42,690 nucleotides of DNA from Halomonas sp. Its GTDB lineage: Bacteria; Pseudomonadota; Gammaproteobacteria; Pseudomonadales; Halomonadaceae. Shown in pieces: positions 35,408-42,690 of this stretch. Within the stretch, counting starts at the first letter, position 1; the number at the start of each line of letters is the position of its first letter. The position numbers and the translations under genes are program-made. The stretch is taken from the NCBI RefSeq assembly GCF_017515565.1, contig NZ_JAFWFN010000048.1:1-42690 (forward strand), written 5' to 3'. The notes beneath the pieces were generated by a model that was not told the DNA's origin, did not search any database, and saw only the letters and a list, made by a program, of their open reading frames with translations.

Positions 35408-35683
35408 ATGGAAAAACGTTGTGTGCGTGCTTATGTGACAGGAAAGGTGCAGGGCGTGTGGTATAGAAATAGCACGCAAGCGCAGGCGCTTAAGCTGGGC
35501 ATTACTGGCTACGCTAAGAACTTGCCAGATGGCCGTGTGGAGGTGGCAATGTGCGGAGAAACCGGCGCTGTGACCGTGCTTGGCGAGTGGCTATGGCAAG
35601 GGCCTGATGGAGCGCGGGTCACCCATGTGACGTTTGAAGTGCTGGATGACTACCACGCTCCTGATCATTTCTCGACGTATTAA
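35408..35683 (+). CDS. acyP: Acylphosphatase
   Basis: A 91-residue cytoplasmic enzyme that hydrolyses acyl phosphates such as carbamoyl- or 1,3-bisphosphoglycerate phosphates. The catalytic arginine is in KVQGVWYR (about 16-23) and the catalytic asparagine in KNLPDGRVEV (about 41). AGGAG lies seven bases upstream of the ATG. It is probably in one transcript with the BrkB-type gene. It converges with the hydroxyacid dehydrogenase gene, leaving only eight bases between them. Confidence 0.92.
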   Translation: MEKRCVRAYVTGKVQGVWYRNSTQAQALKLGITGYAKNLPDGRVEVAMCGETGAVTVLGEWLWQGPDGARVTHVTFEVLDDYHAPDHFSTY

Positions 35684-35691
35684 CGGGGCTC

Positions 35692-36642
35692 TTACTTTGC
35701 GTCTGTTTGCCACGACGTAATATTGCCTGCCGTTAACGCCACAATATTTTGACGGGCTTCAGGGGTAATCCAAGCGTTATGGGGCGTAACAATCAGGTTC
35801 AGCGGCTCCGCCTTCGCCAGCGCTTCTAAAAGCACATGGCCTTCGCGAGGTGGTTCTGTAGGCAATACATCGACTGCCAGCCCACCAAGTTGGCCAGTAC
35901 GTAATGCTTCTAGGGCGGCGGCCTCATCGATAATGCCACCTCGCGCGCAGTTGATAAGCAACAGTGAAGACTTCGCTTTTGCCAGCCGCTCTTGATTGAT
36001 GAGGTGCTTGGTAGCCTCGTTGAGGGGGCAGTGTAGGCTTATGACATCGGCGCTGGGTAATAACTCATCAAGAGACGGTCGCTGGTCGGCAGCCTCGTTT
36101 CCTGGACGTGCGGCAAATGTCACCTGCATACCAAATGCTTCTGCTAAACGCGCCACTTCCGAGCCAAGTTCACCTTGACCAACCATGACTAACTGCTTGC
36201 CTGCTAGCTGCAGGGTTGAGTGCTCTTGTAAACAAAAAAAGTCACTTTGTTGCCACTTACCGGCAGCGATATCCGCCTGGTAGCGTGGCAGACGATTTGC
36301 CAATGTCAGGATTAACATTAACGTATGCTGGGAAACACTGGCGGTTCCGTAAGCGGTAACATTTTTAACGTCAATGTTTTGCGCTTTCGCTGTTTCTAGA
36401 TCGATGTTGTTAAGCCCGGTTGCTAGCACGCAAATAAGCCGTAATTTGGGCAGCTGTGTTAACGTCAGTGCATCCAATTTCACCTTGTTGACGATAGCAA
36501 TTTCGGCGTCTGCAAGACGCTCAAGTGCTTGTTCTGAGGTGCTTTGCCCGTACACTTCAAGATGACTAACAACTGTTTGAATTGCGGTTAAATCAATATC
36601 GGGTCCTAAGCTTTGGGCATCCAGCATGACCGCATTGGGCAT
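35692..36642 (-). CDS. D-2-hydroxyacid dehydrogenase, hydroxypyruvate/glycerate type
   Basis: The 316-residue NAD(P)-dependent dehydrogenase resembles glycerate dehydrogenase/hydroxypyruvate reductase. The nucleotide motif VGQGELGSEVA is at about 150-160. The catalytic Arg lies in INCARGGIIDE (about 230), the Glu in DVLPTEPP (about 258) and the His in TPHNAWIT (about 284). The ATG at 36642 is supported by GGAGAG and fits the family N-terminus; the longer frame to 36759 would run through the fmdB promoter region. HprA is likely, but other 2-ketoacids cannot be excluded. Confidence 0.85.
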   Translation of the reverse strand: MPNAVMLDAQSLGPDIDLTAIQTVVSHLEVYGQSTSEQALERLADAEIAIVNKVKLDALTLTQLPKLRLICVLATGLNNIDLETAKAQNIDVKNVTAYGTASVSQHTLMLILTLANRLPRYQADIAAGKWQQSDFFCLQEHSTLQLAGKQLVMVGQGELGSEVARLAEAFGMQVTFAARPGNEAADQRPSLDELLPSADVISLHCPLNEATKHLINQERLAKAKSSLLLINCARGGIIDEAAALEALRTGQLGGLAVDVLPTEPPREGHVLLEALAKAEPLNLIVTPHNAWITPEARQNIVALTAGNITSWQTDAK

Positions 36643-36704
36643 TTTATTCTCTCCATTAACTGCCAGTAGGCGCTTGGCCTTGCTCGGCAGGGGGCACAAA
36701 AGGG

Positions 36705-36710
36705 TATAAT
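36705..36710 (+). promoter_or_regulatory. Perfect -10 element for the fmdB transcript
   Basis: TATAAT matches the consensus exactly, 138 bases upstream of fmdB. The best -35 nearby is TTGCTC at 36680-36685 with a long 19-base spacer. It probably drives fmdB-aspS. Confidence 0.55.
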
Positions 36711-36847
36711 GTGTCGCTCTATCAACCGCAGTCTTGGAATTTATCCCGACAGGCCACATATTTACAGCCTGTTAACGTCATGTTTGTCAAAACGTTAGCC
36801 TGTGAAAACCTAGTCTGTTGGAGTTGAGCTTTTCAGGAGTTATCAAC

Positions 36848-37132
36848 ATGCCCATCTATGAGTACGAGTGCAAGGCCTGCGGCCATCGCATGGAAAAATT
36901 ACAGAAGATCAGCGCGGACCCACTTAAAGAGTGTCCTGCCTGCCAGCGCGACGGACTTGAACGCTTAGTTTCAGCGGCAGGTTTTCGCTTAGCGGGCGGC
37001 GGTTGGTACGAAACTGATTTTAAGACAGGCAGTAAGAAGAATTTGGTCGCCGATGGCCAAACCGCTTCTAGCGCTACGGGTTCAAAGGCCGAATCCCCCA
37101 GCGCACCAACGAACAAAGGCGCCGCGGCTTAG
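36848..37132 (+). CDS. FmdB-family zinc-ribbon protein
   Basis: A 94-residue protein with the FmdB/CxxC_CxxC_SSSS zinc ribbon at about 1-42: MPIYEYECKACGHRMEK, then CPACQ near 32. An Ala/Ser/Lys-rich, probably disordered tail follows. It is commonly found right before aspS in gammaproteobacteria, as here, and was first named for formamidase/amidase regulation; its real role is unclear. AGGAG lies eight bases before the ATG. aspS starts 66 bases later. Confidence 0.9.
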   Translation: MPIYEYECKACGHRMEKLQKISADPLKECPACQRDGLERLVSAAGFRLAGGGWYETDFKTGSKKNLVADGQTASSATGSKAESPSAPTNKGAAA

Positions 37133-37198
37133 CTGCGGCTGTCAGGGGCGTAATGCCCCGCGACAACCTCATTGCCACGTAACAGAACAGGATTAGAC

Positions 37199-38977
37199 AT
37201 GCGCAGCCATTATTGCGGCCAGCTTAACGAAACTTTGGTGGATCAAACGGTCACCGTATGTGGTTGGGTGCACCGTCGCCGTGATCACGGTGGGGTCATT
37301 TTTCTCGACATGCGCGATCGCGACGGCATCGCTCAGTTCGTTGTAGACCCTGATACCGCCGAGGCGTTTGCCCATGCCGACCGCGTCCGCAGCGAATACG
37401 TCCTGCGTATTACCGGGCGTGTCCGGCTGCGTCCAGAAGGTACCCAAAACCCCAACATGCCCACGGGCATGATTGAGGTGCTGGCCAAAGAAGTAGAAGT
37501 GCTCAATACCGCTGCTACACCGCCTTTCCAGCTTGATGAGCATGGCAAAGTTGGTGAAGAAGTGCGTCTTAAGCATCGCTATATTGACCTTCGCCGCCCT
37601 GACATGATTGAGAAGCTGCGTCTGCGTTCGCGTATTTCCCATAACGTTCGCGCGTATCTTGAAAACCAAGGCTTTCTCGACATTGAAACCCCGGTACTAA
37701 CGCGCGCTACGCCAGAGGGTGCCCGCGACTACCTGGTGCCCAGCCGTACCCACGCTGGAAGCTTCTTTGCACTACCGCAGTCGCCGCAGCTGTTTAAGCA
37801 GCTGTTAATGGTGGCCGGGTTTGATCGCTACTATCAGATCGCTAAATGTTTCCGCGACGAAGATCTACGTGCTGACCGTCAGCCTGAGTTCACTCAGATT
37901 GATATCGAGGCTTCTTTCGTCGAAGAAAATGACATCATGAACATTACTGAAGTCATGATTCGTCAACTGTTCCAAGAAGTACTAAGCGTGGAGTTGCCAG
38001 AGTTCCCGCGGATGACATGGCAAGAAGCCATGAACCGTTTTGGTTCGGACAAGCCAGACCTGCGTATCCCCCTTGAGCTGACCGACGTTGATGATTTAAT
38101 GCAACAGGTCGACTTTAAGGTGTTCTCAGGCCCGGCGAGTGCCGAAGATGGCCGCGTAGCAGCGCTAAAAGTACCCGGCGGCGCTAAGCTTTCCCGTAAA
38201 GAGATCGATGAATACACTAAATTTGTCGGCATTTACGGTGCAAAAGGCCTTGCTTGGATTAAGGTTAACGAGCGCGCCAAAGGCCTTGAAGGTCTGCAGT
38301 CGCCCATCGTGAAGTTTATGGAAAATGTGGTCGAAGCGTTATTAGACCGTGTGGGTGCAGAGGATGGCGATATCATCTTCTTCGGTGCTGACAAAGCGCG
38401 TATTGTTAATGAAGCGATTGGCGCACTACGCGTCAAACTGGGTGCTGATCTTGAGCTGTACACCCAAGCCTGGGCACCTCTGTGGGTCGTTGACTTCCCG
38501 ATGTTTGAAGCCGACGATAATGGCCGCTTGAGCCCGCTTCACCACCCCTTCACGGCGCCATCTTGTTCGCCTGAAGCGCTAAAGGAAGACCCAGCAAAAG
38601 CACTTTCCCGTGCTTATGATATGGTTCTCAATGGCACTGAGTTGGGTGGTGGTTCAATCCGTATTCACGACCAGGCCATGCAGAGCACGGTGTTCGAGAT
38701 TTTTGGCATTGGCAAAGAGGAAGCGCAAGAGAAATTTGGCTTCTTGCTGGATGCTTTGCAGTATGGCGCTCCGCCCCATGGCGGCTTAGCCTTCGGTTTA
38801 GATCGTCTGGTGATGCTCATGGCGGGCGCTAAGACAATCCGTGAAGTGATTGCCTTCCCGAAAACGCAAAGCGCAGGCTGCTTAATGACTGATGCGCCGG
38901 GCGAGGTTAGCCTCGACCAGTTAAAAGAGTTGAACATACGCCTGCGCCAAAAGGCCAAAGCTGACGCTGCTGAATAG
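37199..38977 (+). CDS. aspS: Aspartyl-tRNA synthetase
   Basis: Charges tRNA-Asp with aspartate. The 592-residue, bacterial-type class II enzyme has an N-terminal anticodon-binding OB fold (about 1-105, [18 protein letters not shown]), motif 2 region [19 protein letters not shown] (about 217-235), the bacterial GAD insertion (about 290-420) and motif 3 [15 protein letters not shown] (about 530). The ATG at 37199 has AGGA six bases upstream; an in-frame TTG at 37172 is less likely. A terminator follows, although ruvC continues the same direction. Confidence 0.97.
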   Translation: MRSHYCGQLNETLVDQTVTVCGWVHRRRDHGGVIFLDMRDRDGIAQFVVDPDTAEAFAHADRVRSEYVLRITGRVRLRPEGTQNPNMPTGMIEVLAKEVEVLNTAATPPFQLDEHGKVGEEVRLKHRYIDLRRPDMIEKLRLRSRISHNVRAYLENQGFLDIETPVLTRATPEGARDYLVPSRTHAGSFFALPQSPQLFKQLLMVAGFDRYYQIAKCFRDEDLRADRQPEFTQIDIEASFVEENDIMNITEVMIRQLFQEVLSVELPEFPRMTWQEAMNRFGSDKPDLRIPLELTDVDDLMQQVDFKVFSGPASAEDGRVAALKVPGGAKLSRKEIDEYTKFVGIYGAKGLAWIKVNERAKGLEGLQSPIVKFMENVVEALLDRVGAEDGDIIFFGADKARIVNEAIGALRVKLGADLELYTQAWAPLWVVDFPMFEADDNGRLSPLHHPFTAPSCSPEALKEDPAKALSRAYDMVLNGTELGGGSIRIHDQAMQSTVFEIFGIGKEEAQEKFGFLLDALQYGAPPHGGLAFGLDRLVMLMAGAKTIREVIAFPKTQSAGCLMTDAPGEVSLDQLKELNIRLRQKAKADAAE

Positions 38978-39002
38978 CTTTCAATTACGCTAAGCTTTAT
39001 CC

Positions 39003-39030
39003 AACACCGACGCCCTGCGTCGGTGTTTTT
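39003..39030 (+). terminator. Rho-independent terminator after aspS
   Basis: aacaccgacgc (39003-39013) pairs perfectly over 11 bases with 39017-39027 around CCT, followed by T residues. It separates aspS from the ruvCAB-tol genes. Confidence 0.85.
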
Positions 39031-39085
39031 GTTAGCAACGTTTTTATGAGTGATATGTTATTGCCAGCACAGTTGAGCACGCACA

Positions 39086-39640
39086 ATGAATGGAATCGAA
39101 ACAGCCCCCACTATTAGGATTTTAGGTATTGATCCCGGTTCGCGCATCACCGGCTATGGGGTGATTGACCTTGTTGGTGTCACACCAAACTACGTCGCAA
39201 GTGGCTGTATTCGCACCGCAGAAGGCGCCTTAGAGCAGCGTTTGGCGCAAATTTATGCAGGCGTAGCCGAGGTCATCGGACTGCATCGCCCTAATGCAGT
39301 GGCCGTTGAACGTGTTTTTATGGCTAAAAATGCCGATTCAGCGCTTAAGCTAGGGCAGGCCCGAGGCGCTGCGTTGGTGTGTATCGCCAACCACGGATTA
39401 AGTATCGGCGAGTACGCTGCACGACAAATTAAACAGGCGGTTACCGGACAAGGTGGGGCTGATAAAAGCCAAGTGCAGCACATGGTAACAGCCATACTCA
39501 AACTCTCCGCTACGCCACAAGCCGACGCAGCGGATGGGTTAGCCATTGCGCTCACCCATGCCTATGCAGGCAGTGGGCTGAGCACAACGACCTCGTCAAG
39601 AGGGCGCAGCCGACGCTCCTCAGGGCGCTGGCGACTCTAA
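39086..39640 (+). CDS. ruvC: Holliday junction resolvase RuvC
   Basis: Cuts Holliday junctions in recombination and fork repair, working with RuvAB. The 184-residue RNase-H-fold nuclease has its first catalytic Asp in [14 protein letters not shown] (about 13-26), Glu in VAVERVFM (about 75) and the paired acidic residues in [13 protein letters not shown] (about 147). The C-terminal tail is rich in Ser and Arg. The ribosome site is weak. A yebC gene, often found between aspS and ruvC in pseudomonads, is not here. Confidence 0.95.
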   Translation: MNGIETAPTIRILGIDPGSRITGYGVIDLVGVTPNYVASGCIRTAEGALEQRLAQIYAGVAEVIGLHRPNAVAVERVFMAKNADSALKLGQARGAALVCIANHGLSIGEYAARQIKQAVTGQGGADKSQVQHMVTAILKLSATPQADAADGLAIALTHAYAGSGLSTTTSSRGRSRRSSGRWRL

Positions 39641-39708
39641 CCACTACTGGTCATCTGTACAGAGTGGCTTTATAGTAAACAGCTGTTTTGAATGTTGCGA
39701 GTAACCTT

Positions 39709-40317
39709 ATGATTGGTCGTTTGAGCGGTTCTCTGCTGGAAAAACATCCCCCGTGGATTGTGATCGACGTTCACGGTGTTGGCTATGAGTTAGAGACCTC
39801 AATGAATACCCTAGTAGCGCTGCCTGCACCCGGGGAGAGCGTTTCACTCTATACCCATCTTACTATTCGCGATGATGCTCATCTCCTTTACGGCTTTGCC
39901 CGAGAACATGAGCGCGCGCTGTTTCGCGCCCTGATCAAAGTTAATGGTGTTGGCCCTAAGCTAGCGTTAGCTATCCTCTCTGGGATGGACGAAGATGCCT
40001 TTATGCGCTGCGTTAGAGACGATGACAGCAAAGCGCTGACCAAACTCCCTGGGGTGGGCAAAAAAACCGCAGAGCGCTTGATCATTGAAATGCGCGACCG
40101 CTTCCCCGAATGGGAAAATGGCAGTCATGCACCTCTAGCGCTGGAAGCTACCAGTGGCCGCCCAGCCCCTCGGGATAGCTTTGCAGATGCTGAAGCTGCG
40201 CTGGTTAGCCTGGGTTATAAGCTGACAGAGGCGTCTAAAATGTTGGCTGATATTAACCCTAATCAATCAACAGAAGCGCTGATCAAAGCGGCTCTAACGA
40301 ATCGTATGAACGGGTAA
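39709..40317 (+). CDS. ruvA: Holliday junction branch migration protein RuvA
   Basis: RuvA binds the four-way junction and positions two RuvB rings. The 202-residue protein begins MIGRLSGSL and has the OB fold (about 1-64), two helix-hairpin-helix segments ([17 protein letters not shown] about 74-90, [16 protein letters not shown] about 109-124) and the C-terminal domain III that contacts RuvB. An upstream in-frame TTG is rejected in favour of the family start. A perfect 12-bp palindrome, aaacagctgttt, lies at 39677-39688. Confidence 0.96.
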   Translation: MIGRLSGSLLEKHPPWIVIDVHGVGYELETSMNTLVALPAPGESVSLYTHLTIRDDAHLLYGFAREHERALFRALIKVNGVGPKLALAILSGMDEDAFMRCVRDDDSKALTKLPGVGKKTAERLIIEMRDRFPEWENGSHAPLALEATSGRPAPRDSFADAEAALVSLGYKLTEASKMLADINPNQSTEALIKAALTNRMNG

Positions 40318-40385
40318 TTGTCATTGCTCATTTATGGGTAACGGCACTGCGTGCGGTTAAGAAAGCCATCAAAAAAAGAGCCCCT

Positions 40386-41423
40386 ATGTTAGAACACGAC
40401 CGGTTAATCGCTGCTGAACCCGAACAGGGAGAAGTGCGAATTGACCACGCGATTCGCCCCAAGCGACTTAAAGAGTACATCGGCCAGCCTAGGGTGCGAG
40501 AGCAACTAGAGATATTTATTGGCGCGGCCAGGCTTCGCGAGGAAAGCCTGGATCATACGCTGGTATTTGGTCCCCCTGGGCTAGGCAAAACGACGCTTGC
40601 AAATATCATTGCGACAGAAATGGGAGTAGGGCTTAAATCAACCTCCGGGCCAGTGCTTGAACGGGCAGGTGACTTAGCTGCGATGTTAACCAACCTTGAG
40701 CCAGGCGATGTGCTGTTCATTGATGAGATTCACCGCTTATCGCCGGTTGTTGAGGAAGTGCTTTATCCCGCAATGGAAGATTTTCAGCTCGACATCATGA
40801 TTGGTGAAGGGCCTGCTGCTCGATCTATTAAGCTCGACCTGCCCCCTTTTACGCTGGTGGGCGCAACAACACGTGCGGGGCTACTAACGTCACCGCTACG
40901 TGACCGCTTTGGTATTGTCCAGCGTCTTGAGTTTTATAACCTAGAAGAGCTCACTGAAATTGTTTCTCGCTCGGCACGGCTTCTTCGGGTAGAGACCAGT
41001 CATGAAGGCGCTGTGGAGATTGCCCGCCGCTCGCGGGGAACGCCACGTATCGCCAATCGCCTGCTACGGCGTGTACGGGATTACGCAGACATCAAAGGTA
41101 ACGGGGTGGTGGATGCTAGCTTAGCGGATGCCGCGCTTAACATGCTAAATGTCGATCATCATGGGCTTGATCACATGGATCGTCGCTTGTTATTGGCGAT
41201 GATCGACAAATTTGATGGTGGCCCTGTGGGTGTGGATTCACTATCCGCAGCGATAAGTGAAGAGCGCGATACCATTGAAGACGTTATTGAACCTTACCTC
41301 ATTCAGCAAGGCTTGATGATGCGTACACCGAGAGGGCGTATGGTGACCCGCCAAGCGTGGCTGCATTTTGATAGAGTTCCCCATGAACACTCTGTCAATG
41401 TGGAAGGAGAGCGGCGCCCATGA
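40386..41423 (+). CDS. ruvB: Holliday junction branch migration ATPase RuvB
   Basis: The AAA+ motor that drives branch migration with RuvA. The 345 residues include Walker [11 protein letters not shown] (about 60-69), Walker [10 protein letters not shown] (about 108-116), sensor GATTRAG (about 160-166) and a winged-helix C-terminus. An AAGAG site precedes the ATG. The stop overlaps the ATG of ybgC by four bases (ATGA), indicating translational coupling to the tol genes. Confidence 0.97.
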   Translation: MLEHDRLIAAEPEQGEVRIDHAIRPKRLKEYIGQPRVREQLEIFIGAARLREESLDHTLVFGPPGLGKTTLANIIATEMGVGLKSTSGPVLERAGDLAAMLTNLEPGDVLFIDEIHRLSPVVEEVLYPAMEDFQLDIMIGEGPAARSIKLDLPPFTLVGATTRAGLLTSPLRDRFGIVQRLEFYNLEELTEIVSRSARLLRVETSHEGAVEIARRSRGTPRIANRLLRRVRDYADIKGNGVVDASLADAALNMLNVDHHGLDHMDRRLLLAMIDKFDGGPVGVDSLSAAISEERDTIEDVIEPYLIQQGLMMRTPRGRMVTRQAWLHFDRVPHEHSVNVEGERRP

Positions 41424-41818
41424 GCCACGGCTTTACCATGCCAATACGCGTTTACATGGAAGATACTGACGCAGGCGGGATTGTCTACTACGTTAACTAT
41501 CTGAAGTTTATGGAGCGTGCGCGCAGCGACTGGCTGAGAGAATTAGGAATAAATCAGCAAATGCTGCTAGACGAAGGAACACAGCTAGTGGTATACCGCT
41601 TGGCCTGTCACTATGCCAAGCCAGCTCGTTTAGATGACCAACTGATGGTAAGTGCCTCAGTGGAAACCGTTGGGCGATGTCGTATGACGTTTGAACAACA
41701 GGTTCAACGTAATGAGGAACTCTTGTGCGCGGCGACAGTCGAGATAGCCTGCTTGAGTGCTAAGACGTTGAAGCCTAAGAAATGGCCCGCCACGCTTAGC
41801 CTGCTAGGCGGAGCCTAA
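41420..41818 (+). CDS. ybgC: Tol-Pal-associated acyl-CoA thioesterase YbgC
   Basis: A 132-residue hot-dog-fold thioesterase. The active-site block [19 protein letters not shown] (about 12-30) carries the catalytic aspartate and is the YbgC signature. It acts on acyl-CoAs or acyl-ACP near the inner membrane and is the first gene of the tol-pal cluster in most Proteobacteria. The start overlaps the ruvB stop. tolQ follows after 128 bases, a wider gap than usual. Confidence 0.93.
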   Translation: MSHGFTMPIRVYMEDTDAGGIVYYVNYLKFMERARSDWLRELGINQQMLLDEGTQLVVYRLACHYAKPARLDDQLMVSASVETVGRCRMTFEQQVQRNEELLCAATVEIACLSAKTLKPKKWPATLSLLGGA

Positions 41819-41946
41819 CGCTTTTAAGCGCTTGATTTATAGTGCGGCTAACGAATGCTGAGTTTTTTTTGTAACGCTTGGCGGATATCACCGCGAATAT
41901 CACCACAGTCGGATAAGCCGACGCTAATTGATTGATGAGGGCAACT

Positions 41947-42642
41947 GTGAACGATAACACCATGTCCATTCCCCACTTAATAATGAGTGCCAGTACGGTT
42001 GTTCAACTGGTGATGCTGCTACTAGTAGTGGGGTCAATCCTCTCGTGGGTGGTGATCTTCCAGCGTAGCATTGCGCTGCGCAAAGCAAAGCAAGAGTACA
42101 ACCAATTTGAAGAGTCTTTTTGGTCCGGCGTCGACCTGAACGAGCTATACCGAGAAATTCCGGCCGACGATCCGCGCCATGGAGCTGAGCATGTCTTTCA
42201 AGCAGGGTTTCGCGAGTTCAATCGGCTAATGCCTAAAACCCGCAATGCTGACTCAGTATTAGACGGCGTTCAGCGCAGTATGCGCGTTGCATGGTCCCGT
42301 GAAGAAGACCGCTTAACCCAACATTTGGTTTTCCTGGCCACCGTTGCTTCAGCTAGCCCCTATATCGGCCTATTTGGCACCGTGTGGGGCATCATGGGTT
42401 CTTTCCAAGCGCTCTCCATGACACAGCAAGCCACCTTGGCAACGGTCGCGCCTTGGATTGCAGAGGCCTTGATTGCTACAGCCATGGGGCTTTTTGCTGC
42501 TATCCCGGCGGTAATTTTTTATAACCGCCTGTCAAATGATGCGGCTCGTTTACTGGGTAAATATGAAGACTTTGCCGAAGAGTTTCACGCTATCTTGCAC
42601 CGTAATCTGCAAGGCCGTGACGGCAAGCCTAACGCCAGTTAA
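41947..42642 (+). CDS. tolQ: TolQ, inner-membrane component of the Tol-Pal system
   Basis: TolQ forms the proton-driven motor with TolR that energises TolA for outer-membrane constriction. The 231 residues have three transmembrane helices (about 17-36, 133-155 and 168-190) with the conserved blocks YIGLFGTVWGIMGSF (about 139-153) and AEALIATAMGLFAAIPAV (about 177-194). GTG at 41947 is chosen because GAGG lies six bases upstream; a later ATG at 41962 is possible. tolR follows after 11 bases. Confidence 0.95.
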   Translation: MNDNTMSIPHLIMSASTVVQLVMLLLVVGSILSWVVIFQRSIALRKAKQEYNQFEESFWSGVDLNELYREIPADDPRHGAEHVFQAGFREFNRLMPKTRNADSVLDGVQRSMRVAWSREEDRLTQHLVFLATVASASPYIGLFGTVWGIMGSFQALSMTQQATLATVAPWIAEALIATAMGLFAAIPAVIFYNRLSNDAARLLGKYEDFAEEFHAILHRNLQGRDGKPNAS

Positions 42643-42653
42643 GGGAGTCTGCC

Positions 42654-42690
42654 ATGCAAGGTCCATTCAACCGTAGCGGCAAAAGCAAGC
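42654..42690 (+). CDS. tolR: TolR, N-terminal fragment cut by the window edge
   Basis: Only the first 12 codons (MQGPFNRSGKSK) are visible. The start has AAGGGAG upstream (42641-42647) and sits directly after tolQ. Position and the basic N-terminus fit TolR, the ExbD-type partner, but identification rests mainly on context. Confidence 0.75.
   Translation, partial: MQGPFNRSGKSK

Noticed and set aside
37145-37159. GC hairpin between fmdB and aspS as a terminator
   Set aside because: Only five base pairs and no following T-tract.
37193-37669. 158-codon minus-strand open frame
   Set aside because: Shadow of the N-terminal part of aspS.
39656-39690. Possible LexA (SOS) box before ruvA
   Set aside because: CTTT-N7-ACAG is one base short of CTGT-N8-ACAG spacing; the 12-bp palindrome aaacagctgttt is not a LexA site.

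Overview
The window looks like chromosomal DNA of a Gammaproteobacterium, most likely a Halomonas/Vreelandella-type member of the Halomonadaceae. This rests on overall protein character, moderate GC, 3-hydroxybutyrate/ketone-body genes, a RegB/RegA (RoxS/RoxR) redox pair, and the gammaproteobacterial order fmdB-aspS-ruvCAB-ybgC-tolQR. It is an inference from recognised families, not a database match. There is no phage, insertion sequence, CRISPR array or replication origin. Gene density is high, starts generally have clear Shine-Dalgarno sites, and several converging gene pairs are separated by hairpins.

Layout. 1-2.9 kb: a sodium:alanine/glycine symporter and gcvT. 2.9-4.7 kb (minus): a YihG-like acyltransferase overlapping a LysM/LytM lipoprotein whose peptidase site looks dead. 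4.8-10.2 kb: a LysR regulator divergent from scoAB, then a DUF1338-like gene, glutaredoxin, a HybE-like protein, and bdhA. BdhA and ScoAB together would take 3-hydroxybutyrate to acetoacetyl-CoA. 10.3-12.6 kb (minus): a four-helix membrane protein, a RegB-type sensor kinase and a RegA-type regulator, apparently one operon. 12.7-15.5 kb: pyrC, then mtnN and folD on the minus strand. 15.6-16.1 kb: tRNA-Pro, tRNA-Arg and tRNA-His with a good promoter in front.

16.2-21.2 kb holds the most unusual gene: a full Amt ammonium channel fused to PAS-PAS-GGDEF-EAL, i.e. an apparent ammonium-responsive cyclic-di-GMP enzyme. It diverges from a DadA-like amino acid dehydrogenase, a type of enzyme that releases ammonium. 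21.3-24.2 kb: a YjfB-like small protein, prfC and yjjV. 24.2-29 kb: ygfZ, an HMA-fold protein without CxxC coupled to an OsmC protein, uvrB and nei. 29.1-36.7 kb: class I fumarase, cardiolipin synthase, a HypT-like LysR regulator, NadM-Nudix, a YihY/BrkB membrane protein, acylphosphatase and a D-2-hydroxyacid dehydrogenase. 36.7-42.7 kb: fmdB, aspS, ruvC, ruvA, ruvB, ybgC, tolQ and the first codons of tolR; the right edge cuts tolR.

Most of the window is core metabolism, DNA repair and envelope maintenance. The parts that merit follow-up are the Amt-c-di-GMP fusion, the redox operon with its unidentified membrane protein, the orphan HybE-like protein, and several proteins whose classical catalytic or metal-binding residues are altered (LytM factor, Nudix domain, HMA-like domain, DUF1338-like protein).
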